From: Tupaia tana
Lineage: Eukaryota > Chordata > Mammalia > Scandentia > Tupaiidae
Length of the DNA stretch: 64,000 nucleotides
Direction of reading: 5' to 3'
Assembly (NCBI GenBank): GCA_026018925.1
Contig: JAKSZU010000032.1
Span: forward strand, 1,612,001 to 1,676,000
Part shown: piece after piece, positions 1-14,456 of the stretch
Numbering within the stretch: position 1 is the stretch's first letter
Layout of the letters: each line of letters starts with the position of its first letter
The notes under the pieces: generated by a model
Databases searched by the model: none
What the model was told of the DNA's origin: nothing
Seen by the model: only the letters and a program-made list of their open reading frames with translations
Translations under genes and position numbers: made by a program

Positions 1-10
1 CCTAACCCTA

Positions 11-2698
11 GGCGGACACCTTAAGCTCATCACCAACCCTAACATGACCCTGACGCTATCTCCAACTGTAACACTTAACCGAAAACTAACAGTAGCCCTA
101 TAATTCCTCACTCAAACTAAGTTCAAACCTAACGTAACCTGAAGCCTAAATCAAACCATACACCTAACCCTAAACCTAGGCGGACACCTTATGCTTAACC
201 CCCACCCTAACCTGACCCTGACCCTAACTCCAACCGTAACAGTTAACCGAAAACTAACAGTAGACCTAAACATACTCCCTCAAACTAAGTTCAAACCTAA
301 CCTAACCTGAAGCCTAAATCAAACCATACACCTAACCCTAACCCTAGGCAGACACCTTAAGCTCAACCCCAACCGTAACCTGACCATCACGCTAACTCCA
401 ACCATAACACTGAACCGAAAACTAAGAGTAGCCCTAAACTTACTCCCTCAAACTAAGTTCAAACCTAACCTAACCTGAAGCCTAAATCAAACCATACACC
501 TAACCCTAACCCTAGGCGGACACCTTAAACTCAACCCCAACCCTAACCTGACCCGGACGCTAACTCGAACCATAAGAGTTAACCGAAAAATAGCAATAGC
601 CCTAAACTAACTCCCTCAAACTAAGTTCAAACCTCACCTAACCTGAAGCCTAAATCAAACCATACACCTAACCCTAATCGTAGGCGGACACCTGATGCTT
701 AACCCCCACTCTAACCTGACCCTGACCATAACTCCATCCGTAACAGTTAACCGAAAACTAACAGTAGACCTAAACTTAATCCGTCAAACTAAGTTCAAGC
801 CTAACCTAACCTGAAGCCGAAATCAAACCATACACCTAACCCTAACCGTAGGCGGACACCTTAAGCTCAACCCCAACCCTATCCTGACCCTGACCCTAAG
901 TCCAACCGTAACACTGAACCGAAAACTAACAGTAGCCCTAAACTTACTCCCTCAAACTAAGTTCAAACCTAATCTAACCTGAAGCCTAAATCAAACCATA
1001 CACTTAACCCTAACCCTAGGCGGACACCTTAAGCTCAACCCCAACCCTATCCTGACCCTGACGCTTACTCCATCCGTAACACAGAACCGAAAACTAACAG
1101 TAGCCCTAAACGTACTCCCTCAAACTAAGTTCAAACCTAACCTAACCTGAAGCCTAACTCAAACCATAAAACTGACCCTAACTCTAGGCGGACACCTGAT
1201 GCTCAACCCCAACCCTATCCTGACCCTGACGATAACTCCACCCGTAACACTGAACCGAAAAATAACAGCAGCCCTAAACTTACTCCCTCAAACTAAGTTC
1301 AAACTTAACCTAACCTGAAGCCTAAATCAAACCATTCACCTAACCCTAAACCTAAGCGGACACCTTATGCTTAACCCCCACCCTAACCTGACCCTGACCC
1401 TAAATCCAGCCGTAACAGTTAACCGAAAACTAACAGTAGACCTAAACTTACCCCCTCAAACTAAGTTCAAACCTAACCTAACCTGAAGCCTAAATCAAAC
1501 CATACACCAAACTCTAACCGTAGGCGGACACCTTAAGCTCAACCCCTACAATACCCACACCCTCACGATAACTCCAACCGTAACACTGAACCGAAAAATA
1601 ACAGTAGGTCTAAACTTACTCACTCAAACTAAGTTCAAACGTAACCTAACCTGAAGCCTAACTCAAACCATAGACCTAACCCTAACCCTAGGCGGAAACC
1701 TTAAGCTCAACTCCAACCCTAACGTGACCCTCACGCTAACTCCAACCGTAACACTAAACCAATAACTTACAGTAGCCCTGAACGTACTCCCTCAAAGTAA
1801 GTTCAAACCTAACCTAACCTGAAGCCTAACTCAAACCACAGACCTAACCCTATCCCTAGGCGGACACCATAAGCTCAACAAGAACCCTAAAATGACCCTG
1901 ACGCTATCTCCAACCGTAACACTTAACCGAAAACTAACAGAAGCCCTAAACTTCCTCACTCAAACTAAGTTCAAACCTAACCTAACCTGAAGCCTAAATC
2001 AAACCATACACCTAACCCTAACCCTAGCCGGACACCTTAAGCTCAACACCAACCCTAACATGACCCTGACGCTATCTCCAACCGTAACACTTAACCGAAA
2101 ACTAACAGTAGCCCTAAACTTCCTCACTCAAACTAAGTTCAAACCTAACCTAACCTGAAGCCTAAATCAAACCATACACCTAAACCTAACCATAGGCGGA
2201 CATCTTAAGCTCAACCCAAAAACTAACCTAACCCTCACGCTAACTCCAACCGTCACACTGAACCGAAAACTAACAGTAGCCCTAAAATAATTCCCTAAAA
2301 CTAAGTTCAAACCTAACCTAACCTGAAGCCTAAATCAAACCATACACCTAACCCTAACCCTAGGGGGACACCTTAAGCTCAACCCCAACCCTAACCTGAC
2401 CCTCACGCTAACTCCAACAATAACACTGAACCGAAAACTAACAGTAGCACTAAACTTACTCCCTCAAACTAAGTTCAAACCTATCCTAACCGGAAGCCTA
2501 ACTCAAACCATAGACATAACCCTAACCCTAGGCGGACACCTTAAGCTCAACTCCAACCATAACCTGACCCTCACGCTAACTCCAACCGTAACACTTAACC
2601 AATAAATAACAGTAGCCCTGAACTTACTCCCTCAAACTAAGTTAAAACCTAACCTAAGTTGAAGCCTAACTCAAACCACAGACCTAACCCTAACTCTG
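11..2698 (+). repeat. Higher-order repeat unit 1 (16 monomers, 2,688 bp)
   Basis: Sixteen monomers start at 11, 179, 347 and so on to 2531 with no net indel. Each has private marks that recur in the next units: a (11, 'gctcatcacc'), b (179, 'ttatgcttaa'), c (347, 'ggcagacacc'), d (515, 'acccggacgc'), e (683, 'tgatgcttaa'), f (851, 'ccctaagtcc'), g (1019, 'cttactccatcc'), h (1187, 'tgatgctcaa'), i (1355, 'aaatccagcc'), j (1523, 'tacaataccc'), k (1691, 'cctaacgtga'), l (1859, 'caacaagaac'), l' (2027, 'gccggacacc'), m (2195, 'catcttaagc'), n (2363, 'gggggacacc') and o (2531, 'aaccataacc'). Against later units it has the extra monomer l' and lacks x. Its f monomer ends with x-type sequence. Confidence 0.9.
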
Positions 2699-5386
2699 GG
2701 CGGACACCTTAAGCTCATCACCAACCCTAACATGACCCTGACGCTATCTCCAACCGTAACACTTAACCGAAAACTAACAGTAGCCCTATAATTCCTCACT
2801 CAAACTAAGTTCAAACCTAACGTAACCTGAAGCCTAAATCAAACCATACACCTAACCCTAAACCTAGGCGGACACCTTATGCTTAACCCCCACCCTAACC
2901 TGACCCTGACCCTAACTCCAACCGTAAAAGTTAACCGAAAACTAACAGTAGACCTAAACATACTCCCTCAAACTAAGTTCAAACCTAACCTAACCTGAAG
3001 CCTAAATCAAACCATACACCTAACCCTAACCCTAGGCAGACACCTTAAGCTCAACCCCAACCGTAACCTGACCATCACGCTAACTCCAACCATAACACTG
3101 AACCGAAAACTAAGAGTAGCCCTAAACTTACTCCCTCAAACTAAGTTCAAACCTAACCTAACCTGAAGCCTAAATCAAACCATACACCTAACCCTAACCC
3201 TAGGCGGACACCTTAAACTCAACCCCAACCCTAACCTGACCCGGACGCTAACTCGAACCATAAGAGTTAACCGAAAAATAGCAATAGCCCTAAACTAACT
3301 CCCTCAAACTAAGTTCAAACCTCACCTAACCTGAAGCCTAAATCAAACCATACACCTAACCCTAATCGTAGGCGGACACCTGATGCTTAACCCCCACCCT
3401 AACCTGACCCTGACCATAACTCCATCCGTAACAGTTAACCGAAAACTAACAGTAGACCTAAACTTAATCCGTCAAACTAAGTTCAAGCCTAACCTAACCT
3501 GAAGCCGAAATCAAACCATACACCTAACCCTAACCGTAGGCGGACACCTTAAGCTCAACCCCAACCCTATCCTGACCCTGACCCTAAGTCCAACCGTAAC
3601 ACTGAACCGAAAACTAACAGTAGCCCTAAACTTACTCCCTCAAACTAAGTTCAAACCTAACCTAACCTGAAGCCTAAATCAAACCTTACACCTAACCCTA
3701 ACCCTAGGCGGACAATTTAGACTCAACCCCAACTCTACCATGACCCTGACGCTAACTCGAACCGTAACAGTTAACCGAAAACTAACAGTAGCCCTAAACT
3801 TACTCCCTCAAACTAAGTTCAAACCTAATCTAACCTGAAGCCTAAATCAAACCATACACCTAACCCTAACCCTAGGCGGACACCTTAAGCTCAACCCCAA
3901 CGCTATCGTGACCCTGACGCTTACTCCATCCGTAACACAGAACCGAAAACTAACAGTAGCCCTAAACGTACTCCCTCAAACTAAGTTCAAACCTAACCTA
4001 ACCTGAAGCCTAACTCAAACCATAAACCTGACCCTAACTCTAGGCGGACACCTGATGCTCAACCCCAACCCTATCCTGACCCTGACGATAACTCCAACCG
4101 TAACACTGAACCGAAAAATAACAGCAGCCCTAAACTTACTCCCTCAAACTAAGTTCAAACTTAACCTAACCTGAAGCCTAAATCAAACCATTCACCTAAC
4201 CCTAAACCTAGGCGGACACCTTATGCTTAACCCCCACCCTAACCTGACTCTGACCCTAAATCCAGCCGTAACAGTTAACCGAAAACTAACAGTAGACCTA
4301 AACTTACCCCCTCAAATTAAGTTCAAACCTAACCTAACCTGAAGCCTAAATCAAACCATACACCAAACTCTAACCGTAGGCGGACACCTTAAGCTCAACC
4401 CCTACAATACCCACACCCTCACGTTAACTCCAACCGTAACACTGAACCGAAAAATAACAGTAGGTCTAAACTTACTCACTCAAACTAAGTTCAAACGTAA
4501 CCTAACCTGAAGCATAACTCAAACCATAGACCTAACCCTAACCCTAGGCGGACACCTTAAGCTCAACTCCAACCCTAACGTGACCCTCACGCTAACTCCA
4601 ACCGTAACACTAAACCAATAACTAACAGTAGCCCTGAACTTACTCTCTCAAAGTAAGTTCAAACCTAACCTAACCTGAAGCCTAACTCAAACCACAGACC
4701 TAACCCTATCCCTAGGCGGACACCATAAGCTCAACAAGAACCCTAAAATGACCCTGACGCTATCTCCAACCGTAACACTTAACCGAAAACTAACAGAAGC
4801 CCTAAACTTCCTCACTCAAACTAAGTTCAAACCTAACCTAACCTGAAGCCTAAATCAAACCATACACCTAAACCTAACCCTAGGCGGACATCTTAAGCTC
4901 AACCAAATAACTAACCTAACCCTCACGCTAACTCCAACCGTCACACTGAACCGAAAACTAACAGTAGCCCTAAAATAATTCCCTAAAACTAAGTTCAAAC
5001 CTAACCTAACCTGAAGCCTAAATCAAACCATACACCTAACCCTAACCCTAGGGGGACACCTTAAGCTCAACCCCAACCCTAACCTGACCCTCACACTAAC
5101 TCCAACAATAACACTGAACCGAAAACTAACAGTAGCACTAAACTTACTCCCTCAAACTAAGTTCAAACCTATCCTAACCGGAAGCCTAACTCAAACCATA
5201 GACATAACCCTAACCCTAGGCGGACACCTTAAGCTCAACTCCAACCATAACCTGACCCTCACGCTAACTCCAACCGTAACACTTAACCGATAAATAACAG
5301 TAGCCCTGAACTTACTCCCTCAAACTAAGTTAAAACCTAACCTAAGTTGAAGCCTAACTCAAACCACAGACCTAACCCTAACCCTA
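2699..5386 (+). repeat. Higher-order repeat unit 2 (16 monomers, 2,688 bp)
   Basis: This unit has the order a-b-c-d-e-f-x-g-h-i-j-k-l-m-n-o, aligning with unit 1 at an offset of 2,688 bp. Monomer x (3707, 'gacaatttagac') is present between f and g, while l' of unit 1 is absent, so the total stays at 16. Most shared monomers differ from unit 1 by only a few bases each by eye, far less than neighbouring monomers differ from one another. That is the hallmark of a higher-order repeat. Confidence 0.9.
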
Positions 5387-8074
5387 GGCGGACACCTTAA
5401 GCTCATCACCAAACCTAACATGACCCTGACGCTATCTCCAACCGTAACACTTAACCGAAAACTAACAGTAGCCCTATAATTCCTCACTCAAACTAAGTTC
5501 AAACCTAACGTAACCTGAAGCCTAAATCAAACCATACACCTAACCCTAAACCTAGGCGGACACCTTATGCTTAACCCCGACCCTAACCTGACCCTGACCC
5601 TAACTCCAACCATAACAGTTAACCGAAAACTAACAGTAGACCTAAACATACTCCCTCAAACTAAGTTCAAACCTAACCTAACCTGAAGCCTAAATCAAAC
5701 CATACACCTAACCCTAACCCTAGGCAGACACCTTAAGCTCAACCCCAACCGTAACCTGACCATCACGCTAACTCCAACCATAACACTGAACCGAAAACTA
5801 AGAGTAGCCCTAAACTTACTCCCTCAAACTAAGTTCAAACCTAACCTAACCTGAAGCCTAAATCAAACCATACACCTAACCCTAACCCTAGGCGGACACC
5901 TTAAACTCAACCCCAACCCTATCCTGACCCGGACGCTAACTCGAACCATAAGAGTTAACCGAAAAATAGCAATAGCCCTAAACTAACTCCCTCAAACTAA
6001 GTTCAAACCTCACCTAACCTGAAGCCTAAATCAAACCATACTCCTAACCCTAACCGTATGCGGACACCTGATGCTTAACACCCACCCTAACCTGACCCTG
6101 ACCATAACTCCATCCGTAACAGTTAACCGAAAACTAACAGTGGACCTAAACTTAATCCGTCAAACTAAGTTCAAGCCTAACCTAACCTGAAGCCGAAATC
6201 AAACCATACACCTAACCCTAACCGTAGGCGGACACCTTAAGCTCAACCCCAACCCTATCCTGACCCTGACCCTAAGTCCAACCGTAACACTGAACCGAAA
6301 ACTAACAGTAGCCCTAAACTTACTCCCTCAAACTAAGTTCAAACCTAACCTAACCTGAAGCCTAAATCAAACCTTACACCTAACCCTAACCCTAGGCGGA
6401 CAATTTAAACTCAACCCCAACTCTACCGTGACCCTGACGCTAACTCGAACCGTAACAGTTAACCGAAAACTAACAGTAGCCCTAAACTTACTCCCTCAAA
6501 CTAAGTTCAAACCTAATCTAACCTGAAGCCTAAATCAAACCATACACTTAACCCTAACCCTAGGCGGACATCTTAAGCTCAACCCCAACCCTAACCTGAC
6601 CCTGACGCTAACTCCAACCGTAACACTGAATTGAAAACTAACAGTAGCCCTAAACTTACTCCCTCAAACTAAGTTCAAACGTAACCTAACCTGAAGCCTA
6701 AATCAAACCATACACCTAACCCTAACCCTAGGCGGACACCTTAAGCTCAACCCCAACCCGCACCTGACCATGACGCTTACTCCATCCGTAACACAGAACC
6801 GAAAACTAACAGTAGCCCTAAACGTACTCCCTCAAACTAAGTTCAAACCTAACCTAACCTGAAGCCTAACTCAAACCATAAACCTGACCCTAACTCTAGG
6901 CGGACACCTGATGCTCAACCCCAACCCTATCCTGACCCTGACGATAACTCCAACCGTAACACTGAACCGAAAAATAACAGCAGCCCTAAACTTACTCCCT
7001 CAAACTAAGTTCAAACTTAACCTAACCTGAAGCCTAAATCAAACCATTCACCTAACCCTAAACCTAGGCGGACACCTTATGCTTAACCCCCACCCTAACC
7101 TGACTCTGACCCTAAATCCAGCCGTAACAGTTAACCGAAAACTAACAGTAGACCTAAACTTACCCCCTCAAACTAAGTTCAAACCTAACCTAACCTGAAG
7201 CCTAAATCAAACCATACACCAAACTCTAACCGTAGGCGGACACCTTAAGCTCAACCCCTACAATACCCACACCCTCACGATAACTCCAACCGTAACACTG
7301 AACCGAAAAATAACAGTAGGTCTAAACTTACTCACTCAAACTAAGTTCAAACGTAACCTAACCTGAAGCATAACTCAAACCATAGACCTAACCCTAACCC
7401 TAGGCGGACACCTTAAGCTCAACTCCAACCCTAACGTGACCCTCACGCTAACTCCAACCGTAACACTAAACCAATAACTAACAGTAGCCCTGAACTTACT
7501 CCCTCAAAGTAAGTTCAAACCTAACCTAACCTGAAGCCTAACTCAAACCACAGACCTAACCCTATCCCTAGGCGGACACCATAAGCTCAACAAGAACCCT
7601 AAAATGACCCTGACGCTATCTCCAACCGTAACACTTAACCGAAAACTAACAGAAGCCCTAAACTTCCTCACTCAAACTAAGTTCAAACCTAACCTAACCT
7701 GAAGCCTAAATCAAACCATACACCTAAACCTAACCCTAGGCGGACATCTTAAGCTCAACCAAATAACTAACCTAACCCTCACGCTAACTCCAACCGTCAC
7801 ACTGAACCGAAAACTAACAGTAGCCCTAAAATAATTCCCTAAAACTAAGTTCAAACCTAACCTAATCTGAAGCCTAAATCAAACCATACACCTAACCCTA
7901 ACCCTAGGCGGACACCTTAAGCTCAACTCCAACCATAACCTGACCCTCACGCTAACTCCAACCGTAACACTTAACCGATAAATAACAGTAGCCCTGAACT
8001 TACTCCCTCAAACTAAGTTAAAACCTAACCTAAGTTGAAGCCTAACTCAAACCACATACCTAACCCTAACTCTA
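5387..8074 (+). repeat. Higher-order repeat unit 3 (16 monomers, 2,688 bp)
   Basis: This unit has the order a-b-c-d-e-f-x-y-g-h-i-j-k-l-m-o. It keeps x (6395) and adds y (6563, marked by 'ctgaattgaaaac'), but lacks n ('ccaacaataac') between m (7739) and o (7907). Its length is again exactly 16 monomers. Starts were checked on 'ggcgg' or variants at 5387, 5723, 6227, 6563, 6899, 7235, 7571, 7907 and 8075. Confidence 0.9.
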
Positions 8075-11000
8075 GGCGGACAACTTAAGCTCATCACCAA
8101 CCCTAACATGACCCTGACGCTATCTCCAACCGTAACACTTAACCGAAAACTAACAGTAGCCCTATAATTCCTCACTCAAACTAAGTTCAAACCTAACGTA
8201 ACCTGAAGCCTAAATCAAACCATACACCTAACCCTAAACCTAGGCGGACACCTTATGCTTAACCCCCACCCTAACCTGACCCTGACCCTAACTCCAACCG
8301 TAACAGTTAACCGAAAACTAACAGTAGACCTAAACATACTCCCTCAAACTAAGTTCAAACCTAACCTAACCTGAAGCCTAAATCAAACCATACACCTAAC
8401 CCTAATCCTAGGCAGACACCTTAAGCTCAACCCCAACCGTAACCTGACCATTACACTAACTCCAACCATAACACTGAACCGAAAACTAAGAGTAGCCCTA
8501 AACTTACTCCCTCAAACTAAGTTCAAACCTAACCTAACCTGAAGCCTAAATCAAACCATACACCTAACCCTAACCCTAGGCGGACACCTTAAACTCAACC
8601 CCAACCCTAACCTGACCCGGACGCTAACTCGAACCATAAGAGTTAACCGAAAAATAGCAATAGCCCTAAACTAACTCCCTCAAACTAAGTTCAAACCTCA
8701 CCTAACCTGAAGCCTAAATCAAACCATACACCTAACCCTAACCGTAGGCGGACACCTGATGCTTAACACCGACCCTAAGCTGACCCTGACCATAACTCCA
8801 TCCGTAACAGTTAACCGAAAACTAACAGTAGACCTAAACTTAATCCGTCAAACTAAGTTCAAGCCTAACCTAACCTGAAGCCGAAATCAAACCATACACC
8901 TAACCCTAACCGTAGGCGGACACCTTAAGCTCAACCCCAACCCTATCCTGACCCTGACCCTAAGTCCAACCGTAACACTGAACCGAAAACTAACAGTAGC
9001 CCTAAACTTACTCCCTCAAACTAAGTTCAAACCTAACCTAACCTGAAGCCTAAATCAAACCTTACACCTAACCCTAACCCTAGGCGGACAATTTAAACTC
9101 AACCCCAACTCTACCGTGACCCTGACGCTAACTCGAACCGTAACAGTTAACCGAAAACTAACAGTAGCCCTAAACTTACTCCCTCAAACTAAGTTCAAAC
9201 CTAATCTAACCTGAAGCCTATATGAAACCATACACATAACCCTAACCCTAGGCGGACATCTTAAGCTCAACCCCAACCCTAACCTGACCCTGACGCTAAC
9301 TCCAACCGTAACACTGAATTGAAAACTAACAGTAGCCCTAAACTTACTCCCTCAAACTAAGTTCAAACGTAACCTAACCTGAAGCCTAAATCAAACCATA
9401 CACCTAACCCTAACCCTAGGCGGACACCTTAAGCTCAACCCCAACCCGAACCTGACCCTGACGCTTACTCCATCTGTAACACAGAACCGAAAACTAACAG
9501 TAGCCCTAAACGTACTCCCTCAAACTAAGTTCAAACCTAACCTAACCTGAAGCCTAACTCAAACCATAAACCTGACCCTAACTCTAGGCGGACACCTGAT
9601 GCTCAACCCCAAACCTATCCTGACCCTGACGATAACTCCAACCGTAACACTGAACCGAAAAATAACAGCAGCCCTAAACTTACTCCCTCAAACTAAGTTC
9701 AAACCTAATCTAACCTGAAGGCTAAATCAAACCATACACCTAATCCTAACCCTAGGCGGACACCTTAAGCTCAACTCCAACCATAACCTGACCCTCACGC
9801 TAACTCAAACCGTAACACTTAACCGATAAATAACAGTAGCCCTGAACTTACTCCCTCAAACTAAGTTCAAACCTAACCTAGCCTGAAGCCTAAATCAAAC
9901 CATACATCTAACCCTAACCCTAGGCGCACAATTTAAACTCAACCCCAACACTACCCTGACCCTGACGCGAACTCAAACCGTAACAGTTAACCGAAAACTA
10001 ACAGTAGAAATAAACTTACTCCCTCAAACTAAGTTCAAACCTAACCTAACCTGAAGCCTAAATCAAACCATACACTTAACCCTAACCGTAGGCGGACACC
10101 TTAAGCTCAACTCCAACCCTAACCAGACCCTGATTCTAATCCAACCGTAACACTGAACCGAAAACTAACAGTAGCCCTAAACTTATTCCCTCAAACTAAG
10201 TTCAAACGTAACCTAACCTGAAGCCTAACTCAAACCATAGACCTAACCCTAACCCTAGGCGGACACCTTAAGCTCATCACCAACCCTAAAATGACCCTGA
10301 CGCTATCTCCAACCATAACACTTAACCGAAAACTAACAGTAGCCCTAAAATTCCTCACTCAAACTAAGTTCAAACCTAACGTAACCAGAAGCCTAAATCA
10401 AACCATACACCTAACCCTAACCCTAGGCGGACATCTTAAGCTCAACCCCATCCCTAACCAAACCCTCACGCTAACTCCAACCGTCACACTGATCCAAAAA
10501 CTAATAGTAGCCCTAAAATTACTCCCTCAAACTAAGTTCAAACCTAACGTAACCTGAAGCCTAACTCAAACCATAGACCTAACCCTAACCCTAGGCGGAC
10601 ACCTTAAACTCAACTCCAACCCTAACCTGACCCTCATGCTAACTCCAACCGTAACACTAAACCGATAACTAACAGTAGCCCTGAACTTACTCCCTCAAAC
10701 TAAGTTCAAACCTAACCTAACCTGAAGACGAACTCAAACCATAGACCTAAGCCTAACCCTAGGCGTACACCTTAAGCTAAACTCCAACCCTAACCTGACC
10801 CTCACGCTACCTCCAACAGTAACACTGAACCGAAAACTAACAGTACCCTAAACTTACTCACTCAAACTAAGTTCAAACGTAACCTAACCTGAAGCCTAAA
10901 TCAAACCATAGACCTAACCCTAAACCTCGGCGGACACCTTATGCTTAACCCCCACCCTAAACTGTACCTGAACCTAACTCCAACCGTAACAGTTAACCGA

Positions 11001-13784
11001 AAACTAACAGTAGACCTAAACTAATACCCTAAAACTAAGTTCAAACCTAACCTAACCTGAAGCCTAAATCAAACCATACACCTAACCCTAACCCTAGGCG
11101 GACACCTTAAGCTCAACCCCAACCCTAACCTGACCCTGACCCTAACTCCTTCCGTAACACTGAACCAAAAACTAACAGTAGCCCTCAACCTACTCCCTCA
11201 AACTAAGTTCAAACCTAACCTAACCTGAAGCCTAAATCAAACCATACAATTACACCCTAAACCTAGGCGGACACCTTAAGCTCAACCCCAACCCTAACTT
11301 GACCCTGACCCTAACTCCAAACGTAACACTGAACCGATAACTAACAGTAGCCCTAAACTTACTCCCTCAAACTAAGTTCAAACCTAACCTAATCTGAAGC
11401 CTAAATCAAACCATACACCTGACCCTAACCCTAGGTGGACACCTTAAACTGAACCCCAACACTACCCTGACCCTGACGCTAACTCGAACCGTAACAGTTA
11501 ACCGAAAACTAAAAGTAGCCCTAAACTTACTCTCTCAAACTAAGTTCAAACCTAACCTAACCTGAAGCCTACATCAATCCATACATCTAACACTAACCCT
11601 AGGGGGACACCTTAAGCTCAACCCCAACCCTAACCTTACCCTCACGCTAACTCCAACCGTAACACTGAACCGAAAACTAACAGTAGCCATAAACTTACTC
11701 CCTCAAATTAAGTTCAAACCTAACCAAACCTGAATCCTAACTCAAACCATAGACCTAACCCTAACCCTAGGCGGACACCTGAAGCTCAACCCCAACCCTA
11801 AACTGACCCTGACGCTATCTCCAACAGTAACACTGAACCGAAAACTAACAGTAGTCCTAAACTTATTCACACAAACTAATTTCAAACCAAACCTAACCTG
11901 AAGGCTAAATCAAACCATACACCTAATCCTAACCATAGGCGAACATCTTAAGCTCAACCCCAACACTAACCTGACCCTGACACTAACTCCAACCGTAACA
12001 CTGAACAGAAAATTAACAGTAGCCCTAAATTTACTCCCTCAAACTAAGTTCAAACCTAACCTAACCTGAAGCCTAACTCAACCATAGACCTAACCATAAC
12101 CCTAGGCGGACACCTGAAGCTCAACCCCAACACTAACCTGAACCTGACGCTACCTCCCACCGTAACACTGAACCGAAAACTAACAGTAGCCCTAAACTTA
12201 CTCCTTCAAACTAAGTTCAAACCTAACCTAACCTGAAGCCTACATCAAACCATACACCTAACCCTAACCGTAGGCGGACAACTTAAGGTCAACCCCAACC
12301 CTAACCTGACCCTCACGATAACTCCAACCGTAACACTGAACCGAAAAATAAGAGTAGCCCTAAACTTACTCCCTCAAACTAAGTTGAAACCTAACCTAAC
12401 CTGAAGCCTAAATCAAACCATACACCTAACCCTAACCCTAGGCGGACACCTTAAACTCAACCCCAACCGTAACCTGACCCTGACCCAAACTCCAACCGTA
12501 ACACTGAACCGAAAACTAACAGTAGCCCTAAACTTACTCCCTCAAACTAAGTTCAAACCTAACCTAACCTGAAGCCTAAATCAAACCATACACCTAACCC
12601 TAACCCTAGGCGCACAATTTAAACTCAACCCCAACACTACCCCGACCCTGAAGCGAACTCAAACCGTAACAGTTAACCGAAAACTAACAGTAGAAATAAA
12701 CTTACTCCCTCAAACTAAGTTCAAACCTAACCTAACCTGAAGCCTAAATCAAACCATACACCTAAACCTAACCCTAGGCGGATATCTTAAGCTCAACCCC
12801 ATCCATAACCAAACCCTCACGCTAACTCCAACCGTCACACTGATCCAAAAACTAATAGTAGCCCTAAAATTACTCCCTCAAACTAAGTTCAAACCTAACG
12901 TAACCTGAAGCCTAACTCAAACCATAGACCTAACCCTAACCCTAGGCGGACACCTTAAGCTCAACTCCAACCCTAACCTGACCCTCACGCTAACTCCAAC
13001 CGTAACACTAAACCGATAACAAAGAGTAGCTCTGAACTTACTCCCTCAAACTAAGTTCAAACCTAACCTAACCTGAAGACGAACTCAAACCATAGACCTA
13101 ACCCTAACCCTAGGCTGATACCTGAAGCTCAACCCCAACCCTAACCTGACCCTGACGCTATCTCCAACCGTAACACTGAACCGAAAACTAACAGTAGCCC
13201 TAAACTTACTCACTCAAACTAAGTTCAAACGTAACCTAACCTGAAGCCGAACTCAAACCATAGACCTAACCCTAACCCTAGGCGGATACCTTAAGCTCAA
13301 CTCCAACCCTAACCTGACCCTCACGCTAACTCCAACCGTAACACTAAACCGATAACTAACAGTAGCCCTGAACTTACTCCCTCAAACTGAATTCAAACCT
13401 AACCTAACCTGAAGACGAACTCAAACCATAGACCTAACCCTAACTCTAGGCGGACACCTTAAGATCGACTCCAACCCTAACCTGACCCTCACGCTACCTC
13501 CAACCTTAACACTGAAACGAAAACTAACAGTAGCCCTAAACTGACTCACTCAAACTAAGTTCAAACGTAACCTAACCTGAAGACTAAATCAAACCATACA
13601 ACTAACACTAAACCTCGGCGGACACCTTAAGCTTAACCCCCACCCTAAACTGAACCTGACCCTAACTCCAACCGTAACAGTTAACCGAAAACTAACAGTA
13701 GACCTAAACTTATACCCTCAATCTAAGTTCAAACCTAACCTAACCTGAAGCCTATATCAAACCATACACCTAACCCTAACCCTA
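7907..13784 (+). repeat. Segmental duplication A, copy 1 (about 5.9 kb)
   Basis: This block aligns with 14121-21341. Landmarks are 6,214 bp apart on the left (7907/14121, 8075/14289, 9755/15969, and the one-base-deleted motif 'gattctaatcc' at 10132/16346) and 7,557 bp apart on the right (10762/18319, 13785/21342). It holds the partial unit 4, then monomers with 'gcgcacaattta' (about 9923 and 12608), 'gctgatacct' (about 13112) and 'acctcggcgg'. At 10258-10425 lies the monomer whose private marks start the open frame 10291-10557. That frame is non-coding in my view. Confidence 0.85.
8075..9754 (+). repeat. Partial higher-order unit 4 (first 10 monomers)
   Basis: Monomers a-b-c-d-e-f-x-y-g-h run in phase at 8075, 8243 and so on to 9587 and match unit 3, including the y marker 'ctgaattgaaaac' near 9315. 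After h the order breaks. The next monomer (9755) is o-like, with 'aactccaaccataacc' and 'ccgataaataac', instead of i. The unit is therefore truncated by a recombination junction at about 9690-9755. Confidence 0.85.
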
Positions 13785-14456
13785 GGCGGACAACTTAAGC
13801 TCAACCCCAACCCTAACCTGACTCAGACCATAACTCTTTCCGTAACACTGAACCGAAAACTAACAGTAGCCCTCAACTTACTCACTCAAACTAAGTTCAA
13901 ACCTAACCTAACCTGAAGCCTAAATGAAACCATAGACATAACCCTAACCCTAGAGGGACACCTTAAGTTCGACCCCAACCCTAACCTGACCCTCACACTA
14001 ACTCCAACAATAACACAGAACCGAAAACTAACAGTAGCCCTAAACTTACTCCCTCAAACTAAGTTCAAACCTATCCTATCCGGAAGCCTAACTCAAACCA
14101 TAGATATAACCCTAACCCTAGGCGGACACCTTAAGCTAAACTCCAAACATAACCTGACCCTCACGCTAACTCCAACCGTAACACTTAACCGATAAATAAC
14201 AGTAGCCCTGAACTTACTCCCTCAAACTAAGTTAAAACCTAACCTAAGTTGAAGCCTAACTCAAACCACATACCTAACCCTAACTCTAGGCGGACAACTT
14301 AAGCTCATCACCAACCCTAACATGACCCTGACGCTATCTCCAACCGTAACACTTAACCGAAAACTAACAGTAGCCCTATAATTCCTCACTCAAACTAAGT
14401 TCAAACCTAACGTAACCTGAAGCCTAAATCAAACCATACACCTAACCCTAAACCTA
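13617..14456 (+). repeat. Five-monomer cassette, occurrence 1
   Basis: The order is a monomer with 'acctcggcgg' and 'ttaagcttaa' (13617), one with 'gactcagacc' (13785), an n-type with 'gttcgacccc' (13953), an o-type with 'ccgataaataac' (14121), and an a-type with 'gctcatcacc' (14289). The same order and spacing occurs at 22181 (offset 8,564) and at 32741. The n-o-a part also occurs at 2363, 5051 and 31064. Confidence 0.8.

Noticed and set aside
10291-10557. Plus-strand open frame of 88 codons, repeated at 16673-16939 and 17848-18114
   Set aside because: It lies wholly inside satellite monomers and reads as degenerate hexamers (alternating Thr/Leu). It has no domain or initiation context and is open only because 'cctgaag' became 'ccagaag'. 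The repeated copies reflect the segmental and tandem duplications, not selection.
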